Positions 10,922 through 19,682 are shown, numbered from the stretch's first letter. The stretch: 64,000 nucleotides of DNA from Yersinia massiliensis CCUG 53443 (GCF_000312485.1 NZ_HE997643.1:329468-393467), one strand, 5' to 3'. Made by a program: numbers and translations. Notes: generated by a model not told the origin, from the sequence alone.

Positions 10922-11001
10922 ACCGCGATAGCACTCTTAACCACAATAAAACGGTAAATCGCAACAACAACATTATTTATTTTGGGAAAGGCATTTAATT
11001 T

Positions 11002-11033
11002 GGGAAAGGCGGGTTAATCATACCGGCCTTTCC
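11002..11033. terminator. Terminator between glucosidase gene and GNAT gene
   Basis: GGAAAGGC and GCCTTTCC form the main stem, with an inner GG/CC pair, and T-rich sequence follows. The two flanking genes converge here. The sequence TTTGGGAAAGGC is also repeated directly just before it (10982-10992 and 11000-11010). Confidence 0.6.
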
Positions 11034-11038
11034 TTTCT

Positions 11039-11527
11039 TTACTTTATTGCGTGACCCCGATGATCACAGAGTATTTTCCGCATTACTGCATTCTCAAGAG
11101 TGACACCCTGTCGCACCGGGAAGCGTCGCTCAACCACATGAAAACCATGGAGAATAAAGAAGGGTTCGGCTGTCTTACTCACCTGCGATGTCAGTTCACC
11201 GATACCCAATAAATTTGCTTCTTCATGGAGGCGCTTCATCAATAGGGTTCCAACCCCTTGTCGGGAATGAGCACTCGCTACGTAGAAATGGTCTATATAA
11301 CCGTTAGCTTGGAGGTCCGCATACCCTACGATTTCTTTATTCATCTCGACGATAAATGGGCTTAAATCTCTCATCTGCTTGGCCCATAAGTTGGGATCGA
11401 CTTCCGTTGGAGCCCATGCCTCTAGCTGCTTCTTAGTGTAATCCTGTGATGCAATTTCATGTACTGCGGAGAAAAAAATACGAAATAACGCAGTTTCATC
11501 TCCAATGCTAAACCGCCGAATCAACAT
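11039..11527 (-). CDS. GNAT-family N-acetyltransferase
   Basis: A 162-aa acetyl-CoA-dependent transferase, substrate unknown. It starts at MLIRRFSIGDETALF, which I prefer to the GTG three codons earlier because AGGG stands at a normal distance from the ATG. The acetyl-CoA loop is seen in FYVASAHSRQGVGTLLMKRL (R/Q-x-x-G-x-G type, near residues 95-110), followed by the beta-bulge strand. It resembles the YafP-like group in length and in the FFSAVHEIASQDYT stretch near the N terminus. It is a single gene flanked by convergent and co-oriented neighbours without a functional link. Confidence 0.8.
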   Translation of the reverse strand: MLIRRFSIGDETALFRIFFSAVHEIASQDYTKKQLEAWAPTEVDPNLWAKQMRDLSPFIVEMNKEIVGYADLQANGYIDHFYVASAHSRQGVGTLLMKRLHEEANLLGIGELTSQVSKTAEPFFILHGFHVVERRFPVRQGVTLENAVMRKILCDHRGHAIK

Positions 11528-11584
11528 AAATTTCACTACCCTGTAAAGTTTCTTGTTTGCAGATATGTGTTTTTATATTTGAGC

Positions 11585-12670
11585 TTAATGAACCGTCCAG
11601 TCAGGGAAAATCATAGGTAATGTGAATGCTTGAAGCTGTTCCGCAGATAATTGGCGGCGTCCCTCATTAATTGCAGCACCCGGCCCCTTGCTGTTTGCCT
11701 CGAAGAAACGTGCGTCTTGCGGATAGAACCAGATTTTCTCGCCTTGCTTATCTTTACCAGACATTTTATCCCAACCGTAAATATGATCATCCATTGTTGT
11801 ATTGATAAATACAGCCTGACCAATTGCTGCCGGATCGGCATAACGGCCATCAACAAAAGTGGTTGTCGGATGCCATGGTCGCCCTAAAGCAAAACTGTTG
11901 GCAGGAACACCGGGCTCTTTGGTCAACCGGCTATTAATAAATATCAAACCATAAGGTGAGGTTGTTAATGTGCTTGGGGCCGTGATATAGCCATAAGGCG
12001 GCGCAATATCACTTCGATTACGCGCGACAATAGTGCAATGGTCAAATACCGTGATGCCCGAGCCAAAAATAAAATCAACATGCCCACTGATTTCACAATC
12101 GGTGAAATAACTCCGGCTGCCGGTTTTGCTATAAAGCGTATCTTGGTAGCCCTCAAGTTTCACCGCTTTGAAACGTGCTTTGTCACTATTTTCAGCTAAT
12201 AGCAGTGCCACGGCTTGCGTGTCTTTTAATTTTGTAGGGTCAGTATCCGCTTTCTTGCTATTGGCTGGGAAATCAAAATCATTACGAATAGTCAGATCTT
12301 CCGCTGTAAAGTTCGGGGCATTAACCAGCACCGTGCTGCTGCCCGACGTTCCCCATTTTTCGTTTTGTGGATTGAGCATTCCCGCCGCAGTATTGGCGCT
12401 GATCACAGTGCTATCCCGAGTCTCCCCTTTAAGGGTCACATGACTACGGGTCACGACTAGCCTTTCGGTATAAACGCCATTTTTCAGGAAGATAATAAAA
12501 GGTGTGTCATCCATCGGTGCTGATTTCAATGCAGCATTAATCGAGGAAAACTCACCTCCTTGCGGTGTGTTAGAAACAACGGCGTTATACGGCGTAGCAT
12601 TCGCCGTCCCCAAGATAACAAACGACATCAATCCTAATAAAAGCGTTTTACCAAATACATTAATGGGCAT
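11585..12670 (-). CDS. pemA: Pectinesterase (pectin methylesterase, carbohydrate esterase family 8)
   Basis: A 361-aa secreted enzyme that removes methyl esters from homogalacturonan. The signal peptide runs to GTANA (about residue 25). The family motifs are in order: Q152 in TQAVAL, catalytic D177 in GYQDTLY, catalytic D199 in GHVDFIFG, and R264/W266 in LGRPWHP. Length fits the Dickeya PemA type. It is transcribed away from a PaeX-like esterase gene, and the shared region carries KdgR-like boxes, so induction by pectin breakdown products is likely. Demethylation and deacetylation together make pectin accessible to lyases, none of which are in this window. Confidence 0.92.
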   Translation of the reverse strand: MPINVFGKTLLLGLMSFVILGTANATPYNAVVSNTPQGGEFSSINAALKSAPMDDTPFIIFLKNGVYTERLVVTRSHVTLKGETRDSTVISANTAAGMLNPQNEKWGTSGSSTVLVNAPNFTAEDLTIRNDFDFPANSKKADTDPTKLKDTQAVALLLAENSDKARFKAVKLEGYQDTLYSKTGSRSYFTDCEISGHVDFIFGSGITVFDHCTIVARNRSDIAPPYGYITAPSTLTTSPYGLIFINSRLTKEPGVPANSFALGRPWHPTTTFVDGRYADPAAIGQAVFINTTMDDHIYGWDKMSGKDKQGEKIWFYPQDARFFEANSKGPGAAINEGRRQLSAEQLQAFTLPMIFPDWTVH

Positions 12671-12769
12671 TTTTGGGGTCCTCAGTGACTCATATTTACC
12701 AGAGTAAAATCACGTTTCGTGACGATAAATGATGGAAGATGTGATCTCATATTAAAAATACAATACAAC

Positions 12770-12790
12770 AAATGAAACACGGTTCCATTT
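12770..12790. promoter_or_regulatory. KdgR-like operator, pectinesterase side
   Basis: A near-perfect palindrome: left arm AAATGAAAC, spacer ACG, right arm GTTCCATTT (8 of 9 positions complementary). It matches the KdgR consensus of pectinolytic enterobacteria (ATGAAA, then TTTCAT). It lies about 100 bases upstream of the pectinesterase start. KdgR is a repressor relieved by 2-keto-3-deoxygluconate; its gene is not in this window. Confidence 0.7.
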
Positions 12791-12948
12791 AAGTGGATCT
12801 CATTTTTGTCATGAAAATTGGGATGTTACTGTGGCAAATAGGCAGGGGAATAAGTTAAGTTTTCTTGATATAAGCGCGCTATGGGTTTGCGGTGACACAT
12901 GGATGAAACCGATTAAGCCATATACAGAACGATGCTTTATTTTGATTT

Positions 12949-12969
12949 AAATGAAACAGCGTTCTGTGA
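12949..12969. promoter_or_regulatory. Second KdgR-like operator, esterase side
   Basis: AAATGAAAC, spacer AGC, then GTTCTGTGA. The left arm is identical to that of the box at 12770 and the right arm is weaker. It lies 60-80 bases upstream of the divergent esterase gene. Confidence 0.5.
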
Positions 12970-13028
12970 TGCAACTCGCGTTACCTTCAACTAACGGATG
13001 ATAAGCTTTTTCCTCAATGGAGATTCCT

Positions 13029-13976
13029 ATGATTCGTTTACCTCTGGCGGCCACCATCACTCTACTGTTGTCATGTCAGGCGGCATTTGCCTCCTTGCCC
13101 ACTTTTTCCATCTGGCCCGGCGGTGAAGCGCCTGGGGCGAAAAACAGCCCGACGACTGAGTCCATCGTGGAGCGTAGCAAAGACCCCTCGCAGCCCGATC
13201 GGGCCGTAACCGGAATTCGCGCGCCAAAAATCACCGTCTATGCGCCGGAGAAGCCCAACGGCATCGCGCTATTGGTCACGCCGGGCGGCTCTTATCAACG
13301 GGTGGTGCTGGATAAAGAGGGCAGCGATCTCGCCCCAGTGTTTAACATGCAAGGCTATACCTTGTTTGTGATGACCTACCGGATGCCGGCAGATGGTCAT
13401 GCGGAGGGCAGTAATGCACCGTTGGCTGATGCGCAACGCGCGTTGCGCACTCTGCGGGCGCGTGCGGCAGAGTGGCATATTGACCCTAAAAAAATTGGCA
13501 TCATGGGCTTCTCCGCTGGGGGGCACGTGGCAGCCAGTCTAGAGACTCGCTATGACGAGTCGGTTTACACCGCTGTGGATGCTATCGACCAACAGAGCGC
13601 ACGACCAGATTTCGTGGTACTCGGTTATCCGGTGATTTCCATGGATCAGGCGATTGCTCATTCTGGATCGCGCAAAGCGCTGATTGGTGATGCGCCGACG
13701 CTTGAGCAGCAGCATCGCTATTCAACGGAGAAGAACGTTACACCAGAGACGCCGCCAACCTTTATTCTGCATGCGGTTGACGATCCTTCCGTGCCGGTTG
13801 ATAACTCGCTGGTGATGTTCAATGCGCTACGTGCCCACAAAGTACTGACGGAGCTACACCTGTTCGCGGAGGGGAAACATGGGTTTGGTATTCGTGGCGC
13901 TAAAGGCCTGCCCGCCGCCGAATGGCCACAACTGGTAATGAACTGGATAGCTTCGATGCCAGAAATACAAAAATAG
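13029..13976 (+). CDS. Secreted alpha/beta-hydrolase, PaeX-like pectin acetylesterase candidate
   Basis: A 315-aa exported esterase. The start at MIRLPLAA has ATGGAGATTCCT before it, in which GGAG is the ribosome-binding site; the upstream ATG at 13017 overlaps that site. The signal peptide ends CQAAFA. The fold markers are the oxyanion loop VTPGGSYQ, the nucleophile elbow GFSAGG (Ser near residue 161), the acid in HAVDDPSVP and the histidine in AEGKHGFGI. The divergent pectinesterase gene and the KdgR-like box suggest that it removes acetyl groups from pectin, as Dickeya PaeX does. A general xylan or carbohydrate acetylesterase role remains possible. Confidence 0.75.
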   Translation: MIRLPLAATITLLLSCQAAFASLPTFSIWPGGEAPGAKNSPTTESIVERSKDPSQPDRAVTGIRAPKITVYAPEKPNGIALLVTPGGSYQRVVLDKEGSDLAPVFNMQGYTLFVMTYRMPADGHAEGSNAPLADAQRALRTLRARAAEWHIDPKKIGIMGFSAGGHVAASLETRYDESVYTAVDAIDQQSARPDFVVLGYPVISMDQAIAHSGSRKALIGDAPTLEQQHRYSTEKNVTPETPPTFILHAVDDPSVPVDNSLVMFNALRAHKVLTELHLFAEGKHGFGIRGAKGLPAAEWPQLVMNWIASMPEIQK

Positions 13977-14015
13977 CGGCAGTGAGAACAATTCCCTCCC
14001 ACTGATTTTGCCGCT
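13975..14015 (+). terminator. Terminator after the esterase gene
   Basis: AGCGGCAGTG pairs with CACTG and TGCCGCT as a long hairpin with a small internal bulge, followed by CTTTCCTGTT. It starts at the stop codon of the esterase. Confidence 0.6.
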
Positions 14016-14619
14016 CTTTCCTGTTAATGCGACAGAACCGTCCTAATCGCTTTTTCCCTTTTATGGACAAGCATGCTCATATTCAGAATACGGTGTAAAT
14101 TCATGTGTTCACCTGCTTGATGGCATGTCACATGTAGGCCTTGCTGACGGAACGCTGCTGTTGAGCATTTGCGATAAAGTTGATAAAAAGCGCAGTCACG
14201 TACTGCTTATCCACGCTAGCGGCCCAGCGGATGAGGCATTTCATCTTTTGAAGCTGTTTGTTGAATCCCAATGCGTAGTGCCCTTGACGTATCCTTTAAA
14301 TAAAGTAATAAAAAATGAAATGACAGTGGTATTTAGTTGTGGATAATCAAATTTAACTTCATTCATTGGCTTTTTCCCTATAGCTTAGTACTGATGACCT
14401 AAGATTTTAGTCAATTTAAGAAAATTCAGATATTTCTTGCGAGGCTTCAATGGAACCTTGTATAAGGCGCGCTCTGCGTTTGAAAAAAAGAGCTAAGTGG
14501 CAATAAAACGAGTTAAAAGTGGTTACACGTAAACATAAAGCGTTAAAAAATACACACTTTCCTTTCATTTCTCGTACAATGTTTCGGCTTTTTACATTCT
14601 TAGGTGAGGATTAGATCGA
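14016..14619. other. Intergenic region with a possible decayed gene
   Basis: About 600 bases without a convincing gene. A plus-strand frame at 14125-14346 has no ribosome-binding site. On the minus strand a 53-codon open stretch (about 14132-14290) includes KCLIRWAASVDKQYVTALF and could be a remnant of a coding sequence, but I do not recognise it. The last 100 bases are AT-rich and probably hold the promoter of the following gene, which has AGGTGAGGA as ribosome-binding site. Confidence 0.35.
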
Positions 14620-16281
14620 ATGGATATCGGCACACCATCATGTGAGACACTAGAGAATATCGCTGAATATATCAGTGATATTAAATTTTGTATTGCGGAC
14701 TTTAATATTAATGAAGCATTATTTAATTCCATACCCCTCTCAAAGCTTGGTATCCAGGGAGATAAAAGCAATAAAGTGTTTTTTAAGGGGACGATGCCTC
14801 CCAAAGAATATCTCATTGCTTTTGCAGATACAGCGAGAAATTGCAAAGTATTCTTTGATGAGGGTGTCAGTGGAAAAGGAAGTCGGCTTTCTATTAAAGG
14901 TGATGGTAATATAGTTTATCTTGGTAAGAATTCTACTTTAAATAAAGTTGCGATTACTTTACTTAGTAAGGGGGATTTTGTACTCGTTGGCGCAGGTGTA
15001 TCGGTTACGGCAGACAATAGTTGGAGTACGGGGTTTTCCCCAGGAAAAAATAATAATGGTATTATTATTGGCGATCACTGTTTGATGGCATCTGAAATTA
15101 TAATCAGGCCTGCTGATGGCCATATGATTATGGATGCAATGACTAAACAGCAAGTGAATACTTCACACAAGCCAATAATAATAGAACCCTACTGCTGGAT
15201 AGGGCAGAGATCATCGATTCTAAAAAATGTTCGTATCGGTGCTTGCTCAATTGTATCCCTTGGTGCCGTTGTCACCAAATCATGCGATAGGTTTAGCGCG
15301 CTAGGTGGCGTCCCTGCGACAGCAAGAAGCATCGCTGGAAAAATGTGGATACGTAATCAGGCAAAGGAATCGAAAAGGGTGCAGAGTATGTATCAGGACC
15401 GATTCTTTGATAAAAGCTTAGTTCCCATGAATGTAGGTGCATCCCAAAATAATCGCCCAATAGTGACTTCAAATAAAAGTGACTCTTTGGTGGGTAAAAT
15501 GGATGAGTTGAACTTAAAAGTACTCATTGATAATGCAGCAATAATTCATTCATGTGTTGAGTCTTTTGATATCGATACCAATAATTATAATAAATTTACA
15601 CCTGCTCAACTGAAGATATTTGGAGATGATAGTAATGAAGTATACATTAAGGGGAATGTGATACCCGCAGCCATTTCAATAGCATTTGGTCGAGAAGCAA
15701 AAAATGCTAAAGTATTTATTGGTGCTGAAATTACAGGAAAAGGAACCAAAATAGCCATTACTGGAGAGGATAACTTCCTTTATATTGGGAATAAATGTCG
15801 TCTCAATAAAATCAACCTTTCTGTTGTTGAAAATGGTGATTCGTTTATCATTGGTGATGAGGTAACCACAACCGCAGCAAATATGTGGACGACTGGGCAC
15901 TATTCGGGAACGGATAGTAAAATGGTTATTATCGGTGATGATTGCATGTTTTCTTACGATATAACCTTGAGGGCGACAGATAGTCACCCTATTTTTATTT
16001 CTGAAAGCATGGAACAGATAAACACCCCCGCTAATCCAGTCATCATTGAGCCACATTGTTGGATTGGACAAAGCTCTTATATTGGAAAAAACGTTAAAAT
16101 TGGTGCCTGTTCCATTATCGCCGCGAATGCTGTTGTCACTAAATCTTGTGAACGATTTACCATGTTATCTGGCGTTCCTGCTGCGCATCGTTCATTAGAC
16201 GGTAATATATGGGGCAGGAACTTAACGCCAGAAGCTAAAGCAAGGGCTAAACACTGGGCTGATCTATACAAAATAAAGTAG
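14620..16281 (+). CDS. Internally duplicated left-handed beta-helix (hexapeptide) transferase
   Basis: A 553-aa protein made of two homologous halves, about 1-275 and 298-553. Each half has an N-terminal segment ending in a K-x-F/Y-I/F-K-G strand, a pre-helix region (GKGSRLSIKGDGNIVYLG and GKGTKIAITGEDNFLYIG), then hexapeptide repeats with PIIIEPYCWIGQ or PVIIEPHCWIGQ, VRIGACSIV or VKIGACSII, and VVTKSC followed by GVPA. The catalytic-type histidines are H168 (DGH) and H456 (DSH), 288 residues apart. Single-domain relatives acetylate sugars of capsule or LPS; the substrate here is unknown. There is no signal peptide, so it is cytoplasmic. It stands alone between terminators and is AT-rich compared with the backbone. 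No polysaccharide genes are nearby. Confidence 0.75.
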   Translation: MDIGTPSCETLENIAEYISDIKFCIADFNINEALFNSIPLSKLGIQGDKSNKVFFKGTMPPKEYLIAFADTARNCKVFFDEGVSGKGSRLSIKGDGNIVYLGKNSTLNKVAITLLSKGDFVLVGAGVSVTADNSWSTGFSPGKNNNGIIIGDHCLMASEIIIRPADGHMIMDAMTKQQVNTSHKPIIIEPYCWIGQRSSILKNVRIGACSIVSLGAVVTKSCDRFSALGGVPATARSIAGKMWIRNQAKESKRVQSMYQDRFFDKSLVPMNVGASQNNRPIVTSNKSDSLVGKMDELNLKVLIDNAAIIHSCVESFDIDTNNYNKFTPAQLKIFGDDSNEVYIKGNVIPAAISIAFGREAKNAKVFIGAEITGKGTKIAITGEDNFLYIGNKCRLNKINLSVVENGDSFIIGDEVTTTAANMWTTGHYSGTDSKMVIIGDDCMFSYDITLRATDSHPIFISESMEQINTPANPVIIEPHCWIGQSSYIGKNVKIGACSIIAANAVVTKSCERFTMLSGVPAAHRSLDGNIWGRNLTPEAKARAKHWADLYKIK

Positions 16282-16305
16282 ATATAACTAAGTCTATAAA
16301 CAGAA

Positions 16306-16333
16306 AACCAACCCCCAATAGGTTGGTTTTTTA
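16306..16333 (+). terminator. Terminator after the beta-helix transferase gene
   Basis: AACCAACC and GGTTGGTT form a stem with a small loop, followed by six T. Position and orientation fit the end of the transferase message. Confidence 0.75.
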
Positions 16334-16815
16334 CTGTTATTGGGGCGGAAAATAACAATTTAAGCCTGCGCACTGATTGGTGTGTAGTTAATACGCGTTT
16401 TTTCTTTTCATTGTAAAATCGCCCTTGTCTAAGATAGCGTTGCATCGACCTGCTGAACCCACTGGCAAAGTGAACATTTCAACTATGCCCCCAGACATCT
16501 GAACTTGGCTTTGACGATGGTTGTAGTCACTAAATTGAGATGTCCGTTTCAAAACAGCGATCGCTGCTTTCAAAGGATGAGACTCATGACGACATAGGAA
16601 ATCTGAATGAGCGATGTAAATCGACCTACATCGAATAACAACAATGATAGTACAGTGCCCGGTATCTCAGATCACCAGTACCGCCGTACGATCATTACAT
16701 GACTTAACCTTATCAATGTGCTTAATGCAAAACTTAGAGCCCTGCGATAATAAAACTAGGTATTCCTTTAAGAAACATTATATTTGATAGTTTATGAACT
16801 ATTCATTTTTGATGT
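16334..16815. other. Intergenic region without a supported gene
   Basis: About 480 bases. A 61-codon minus-strand frame at 16388-16573 opens with TTG and has no ribosome-binding site or recognisable motif. Composition shifts from moderate to AT-rich towards 16800. I see no RNA gene or repeat here. Confidence 0.4.
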
Positions 16816-17406
16816 TTAAAATTTAGCATTTATTTGTGATGCAGGAGTAAAGTACACGACCAGACTATTTTTAGTCATATATCTATTTATGGCGGTATCA
16901 CACCCTGTTGTAATGTCATATATATTAGCCCCCCCTCTACATTCCAGTTGACAATTTATCAAACTTAATTCCCTATCGAGTAATAGGTTGTTATTGTGCA
17001 TCAATGTTAATGTCCCATCTGGACCTTTATGAATATAAACAGTATGTTGCATGCCATGATTTGAACAAGAAAAATTTAAAAAACTAGACTCTCTAATTTC
17101 GTTGGAGTCAAAATGGTGTCTGCTTGTAGAATCACTGATATTCATCAAAGCCAAATAATGGATAGAGTAATTTTTTTCTGCTTTTAATGCCATTTCTACT
17201 TGCTTGCTAATTGTATTTCCAGCCCTAGCGACGTGCGTTGCTACTTCGTAACAGATCATCGGTTTTTCTCCCCTTTTTCGAAGTTTTTCTAGCCTATCAT
17301 CCGAATTTTCTTTCAGCTTATGGGGAGTCACTGCACCTTCAGAAATATGAGTCCTGAATGTATATGCTGAAAATAGCCTTTCGATGTTTTTTGAAAATTG
17401 TTTCAT
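16816..17406 (-). CDS. Unrecognised 196-aa protein with a possible Cys-His-Asp triad
   Basis: I do not recognise this family. The gene is probably real: AGGAAGGA stands nine bases before the ATG and the frame is open for 196 codons in AT-rich DNA. There is no signal peptide or membrane segment. C52 sits at the start of a predicted helix (ICYEVATHVARAG), H121 starts a strand (HTVYIHKG) followed by a DG turn, and D164 lies in NIYDITTG. That order, Cys in a helix then His then Asp, is what papain-fold proteases, deamidases and transglutaminase-like effectors show. In those families an Asp often follows the His by about 16 residues, where this protein has LMHNN instead. An effector or toxin role is only a hypothesis. 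Confidence 0.6.
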   Translation of the reverse strand: MKQFSKNIERLFSAYTFRTHISEGAVTPHKLKENSDDRLEKLRKRGEKPMICYEVATHVARAGNTISKQVEMALKAEKNYSIHYLALMNISDSTSRHHFDSNEIRESSFLNFSCSNHGMQHTVYIHKGPDGTLTLMHNNNLLLDRELSLINCQLECRGGANIYDITTGCDTAINRYMTKNSLVVYFTPASQINAKF

Positions 17407-17867
17407 GAGTTTTTATCCTTCCTAAGGAAATTATTTAACGTTGTGGACGGTAAGTAAATATACAAATCTGCCTGTACAAGTGTAGATACACTGTTATTGA
17501 AAGTAAATAATAGATCCTTTCCATTATGTGAGTAAAGGCGATAATTATAAAATTGATTTAATATCAATTTATACTAATGAAACGGTGCTGTTCATCAATA
17601 ATATAATTCTCTAATGTTTTTTCTCTATGAGTCCGCATTAATGACTTCTGTAGTATCTTATATTGTATGTGCCACATTGAAAATGTATTAAGTGGGATAG
17701 CTGATAATAGCTGCCTAATGATATTATTAGTTAACATAAAGTTACATGTTGTCATTAATTATTCATGAGGTTTTAAATATAAATACACTATATCATATGG
17801 TGTTTAAATTATATTTAAATTCTATCTGATACTGTGATTATTCTTACTCAATGCATAGGATAAAATA
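17407..17867. other. AT-rich divergent intergenic region with a doubtful small ORF
   Basis: About 460 very AT-rich bases between the 196-aa protein gene (leftward) and the amidase gene (rightward). A short inverted repeat AGTGTAGATACACT is at 17479-17492, in the promoter region of the leftward gene. A 63-codon minus-strand frame at 17564-17755 (start MTTCNFMLTNN) has no clear ribosome-binding site, and I do not count it as a gene. Confidence 0.4.
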
Positions 17868-18632
17868 ATGACACCTATTAATTATAATTCTTTTCGCTCA
17901 ATTAAGAGTTCTGATAAACGAGTACGATTTCTTGTGATGCATTATACCGCAGCAAATTTCTCAAATTCTGTGAGTGCATTAACTGGACCATCAGTCAGCG
18001 CACATTACCTTGTTCCTGACCCAAAAGACCCAACTTATCTGTCCTCAGGTTTTAAAGATCTACAAATTTTTAATTTAGTGAATGAAAATGAACGTGCGTG
18101 GCATGCGGGGTTAAGCTACTGGGCTGGCGTTACAGGGTTAAACTATAGTTCTATTGGGATAGAAATTGTTAATGAGGCAACAGATGTTAATGGCGTATTC
18201 AATTTCCCTCCGTTTAATGAACAACAGATATCAGCAGTTAAAGAGCTCGCATTAAATATTTTACAGCGGTACCCAGAAATAAAAGCAAAGTATGTTGTAG
18301 GCCACTCTGATATAGCACCAGGTAGAAAAAGTGATCCTGGTGCAGCGTTCCCTTGGTATCAACTTTATCTATCAGGTGTTGGTGCTTGGTATGATGAGAA
18401 TACAAAAGATAAATATGTAAAAACTTATTCGGAGACTCCACTTCCTCGGGAGGAAGCAATCCGTCTACTTAAGCAGTATGGGTATGATATTAGCGCAGCA
18501 AATTCAGATGCTGGGTATCAAAAACTGGTTAGAGCATTCCAACTACATTTCCGACAAGAAAATTACAATGGGGTAATGGATATTGAAACAATGGCTATTT
18601 TAGCGGCACTCGTTGAAAAGTATCCTAACTGA
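17868..18632 (+). CDS. N-acetylmuramoyl-L-alanine amidase (amidase_2) with C-terminal peptidoglycan-binding domain
   Basis: A 254-aa zinc amidase that cleaves the bond between muramic acid and the stem peptide. H25 (VMHYTA), H146 (GHSDIAPG) and D156 (KSDPG) are the expected zinc ligands, and E99 in GIEIVNE is the catalytic glutamate position. Residues about 195-250 form a PG_binding_1 domain (EEAIRLLKQYGYD to ETMAILAALVEKY). The architecture is that of AmiD, but AmiD is a lipoprotein whereas this protein has neither signal peptide nor lipobox. It may act in the cytoplasm on recycled muropeptides, or leave by lysis or a dedicated secretion system. It lies next to a lipase that also lacks a signal peptide. 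Confidence 0.85.
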   Translation: MTPINYNSFRSIKSSDKRVRFLVMHYTAANFSNSVSALTGPSVSAHYLVPDPKDPTYLSSGFKDLQIFNLVNENERAWHAGLSYWAGVTGLNYSSIGIEIVNEATDVNGVFNFPPFNEQQISAVKELALNILQRYPEIKAKYVVGHSDIAPGRKSDPGAAFPWYQLYLSGVGAWYDENTKDKYVKTYSETPLPREEAIRLLKQYGYDISAANSDAGYQKLVRAFQLHFRQENYNGVMDIETMAILAALVEKYPN

Positions 18633-18654
18633 TTTGTGTTGAGCTGATTTGCGA

Positions 18655-18690
18655 AAAGCCACTAACCAAATTGGATGGGTGGCTTTTTTT
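18655..18690 (+). terminator. Terminator after the amidase gene
   Basis: AAAGCCAC and GTGGCTTT form an eight-base-pair stem with a long AT-rich loop, followed by a run of seven T. It separates the amidase message from the lipase gene. Confidence 0.7.
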
Positions 18691-18773
18691 GTAGAATGGG
18701 CAGATTGTAATCATCACTTTGGTTTACTATTTATATCTGCAACATGGACAATTAATCCTGAAAGGTATTCATT

Positions 18774-19652
18774 ATGTCTAGTTCATTAAAATATCCTATT
18801 ATTCTCGTTCACGGCTTTAGCGGTTTCGATAAGATTGCTGGAATTTATCCTTATTTTTTCGGTATTCAGCAAGCACTGGAAAAAGCCGGAGCTACTGTAT
18901 TCACTGCCTCAATATCGGCAGAGAATAGTAATGAAGCTCGTGGTGAACAATTACTCAGTTTTGTAAAACAAGTCACCCAGTTAACCGGAGCCCACAAGGT
19001 CAACCTGATTGGCCACAGCCAAGGCCCTTTGGCCTGTCGCTACGTCGCCGCTATTCATCCCGAACGGGTTGCGTCTGTTACCTCCGTTAATGGGGCAAAC
19101 TTTGGTTCGGAAATTGCCGATCTGGTTCGTTTGGCGATGACGCCAGGTTCCCTGCCAGAAGTGATTGCGGGTGCAGTGATGAACGCTTTTGGCACATTCC
19201 TTTCCATTATGACGGGTCGTCCCTCCCTGCCACAAGACAGTGTCGCAGCGCTTAACTCGCTCACCAGCGAAGGTGTTGCTAAATTCAATGCTAAATATCC
19301 GCAGGGTTTGCCAAGCAATTGGGGAGGAGAAGGCAAAGAATATGTGAATGGCGTTTATTATTATTCTTGGGGTGGGGTTATTAATTACAACCCGATTGAG
19401 CAGGGACTCAATAATTTTGATCTGCTGCATACTTCAATGGTTGCCCTTTCATTTCTGTTCACAAAAGAACGCTTACAGAATGATGGGTTGGTTGGGCGCT
19501 ATAGTATGCATCTCGGCAAAGTTATCCGCTCTGATTATTCAATGGATCACTTAGATGCTATCAATCAAACTGCGGGGGCTGTGACCACCAGTACCGACCC
19601 TGTTCAGCTATTTGTTGAGCACGTAGCACGTTTAGCATCGAAAGGGCTATAA
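18774..19652 (+). CDS. Triacylglycerol lipase, Proteus-like family I.1, no signal peptide
   Basis: A 292-aa alpha/beta-hydrolase. The sequence begins [12 protein letters not shown], the oxyanion-hole region of bacterial true lipases. The nucleophile is S82 in GHSQG, the acid is in NDGLVG and the histidine in MDHLDAIN. Like the Proteus lipases it is short and lacks the N-terminal signal of Pseudomonas LipA, and no foldase (Lif) gene is adjacent. Those Proteus enzymes are known to leave by a type I or non-classical route; here the route is unknown. The GC content is nearer the backbone than that of the amidase gene. Its neighbour on the other side is the tRNA-Pro attachment remnant. Confidence 0.85.
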   Translation: MSSSLKYPIILVHGFSGFDKIAGIYPYFFGIQQALEKAGATVFTASISAENSNEARGEQLLSFVKQVTQLTGAHKVNLIGHSQGPLACRYVAAIHPERVASVTSVNGANFGSEIADLVRLAMTPGSLPEVIAGAVMNAFGTFLSIMTGRPSLPQDSVAALNSLTSEGVAKFNAKYPQGLPSNWGGEGKEYVNGVYYYSWGGVINYNPIEQGLNNFDLLHTSMVALSFLFTKERLQNDGLVGRYSMHLGKVIRSDYSMDHLDAINQTAGAVTTSTDPVQLFVEHVARLASKGL

Positions 19653-19682
19653 AACGGCTTCACACCACAGCCACACCAGCCA

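Noticed and set aside
14125..14346. A 73-codon plus-strand ORF between the esterase and the beta-helix transferase
   Set aside because: It has no ribosome-binding site or known motif, and the opposite strand has an equally plausible open stretch.
16388..16573. A 61-codon minus-strand ORF after the transferase terminator
   Set aside because: It opens with TTG, has no ribosome-binding site and is not protein-like.
17564..17755. A 63-codon minus-strand ORF in the AT-rich region
   Set aside because: It has no clear ribosome-binding site and a composition expected of random AT-rich sequence; noted only in the intergenic entry.
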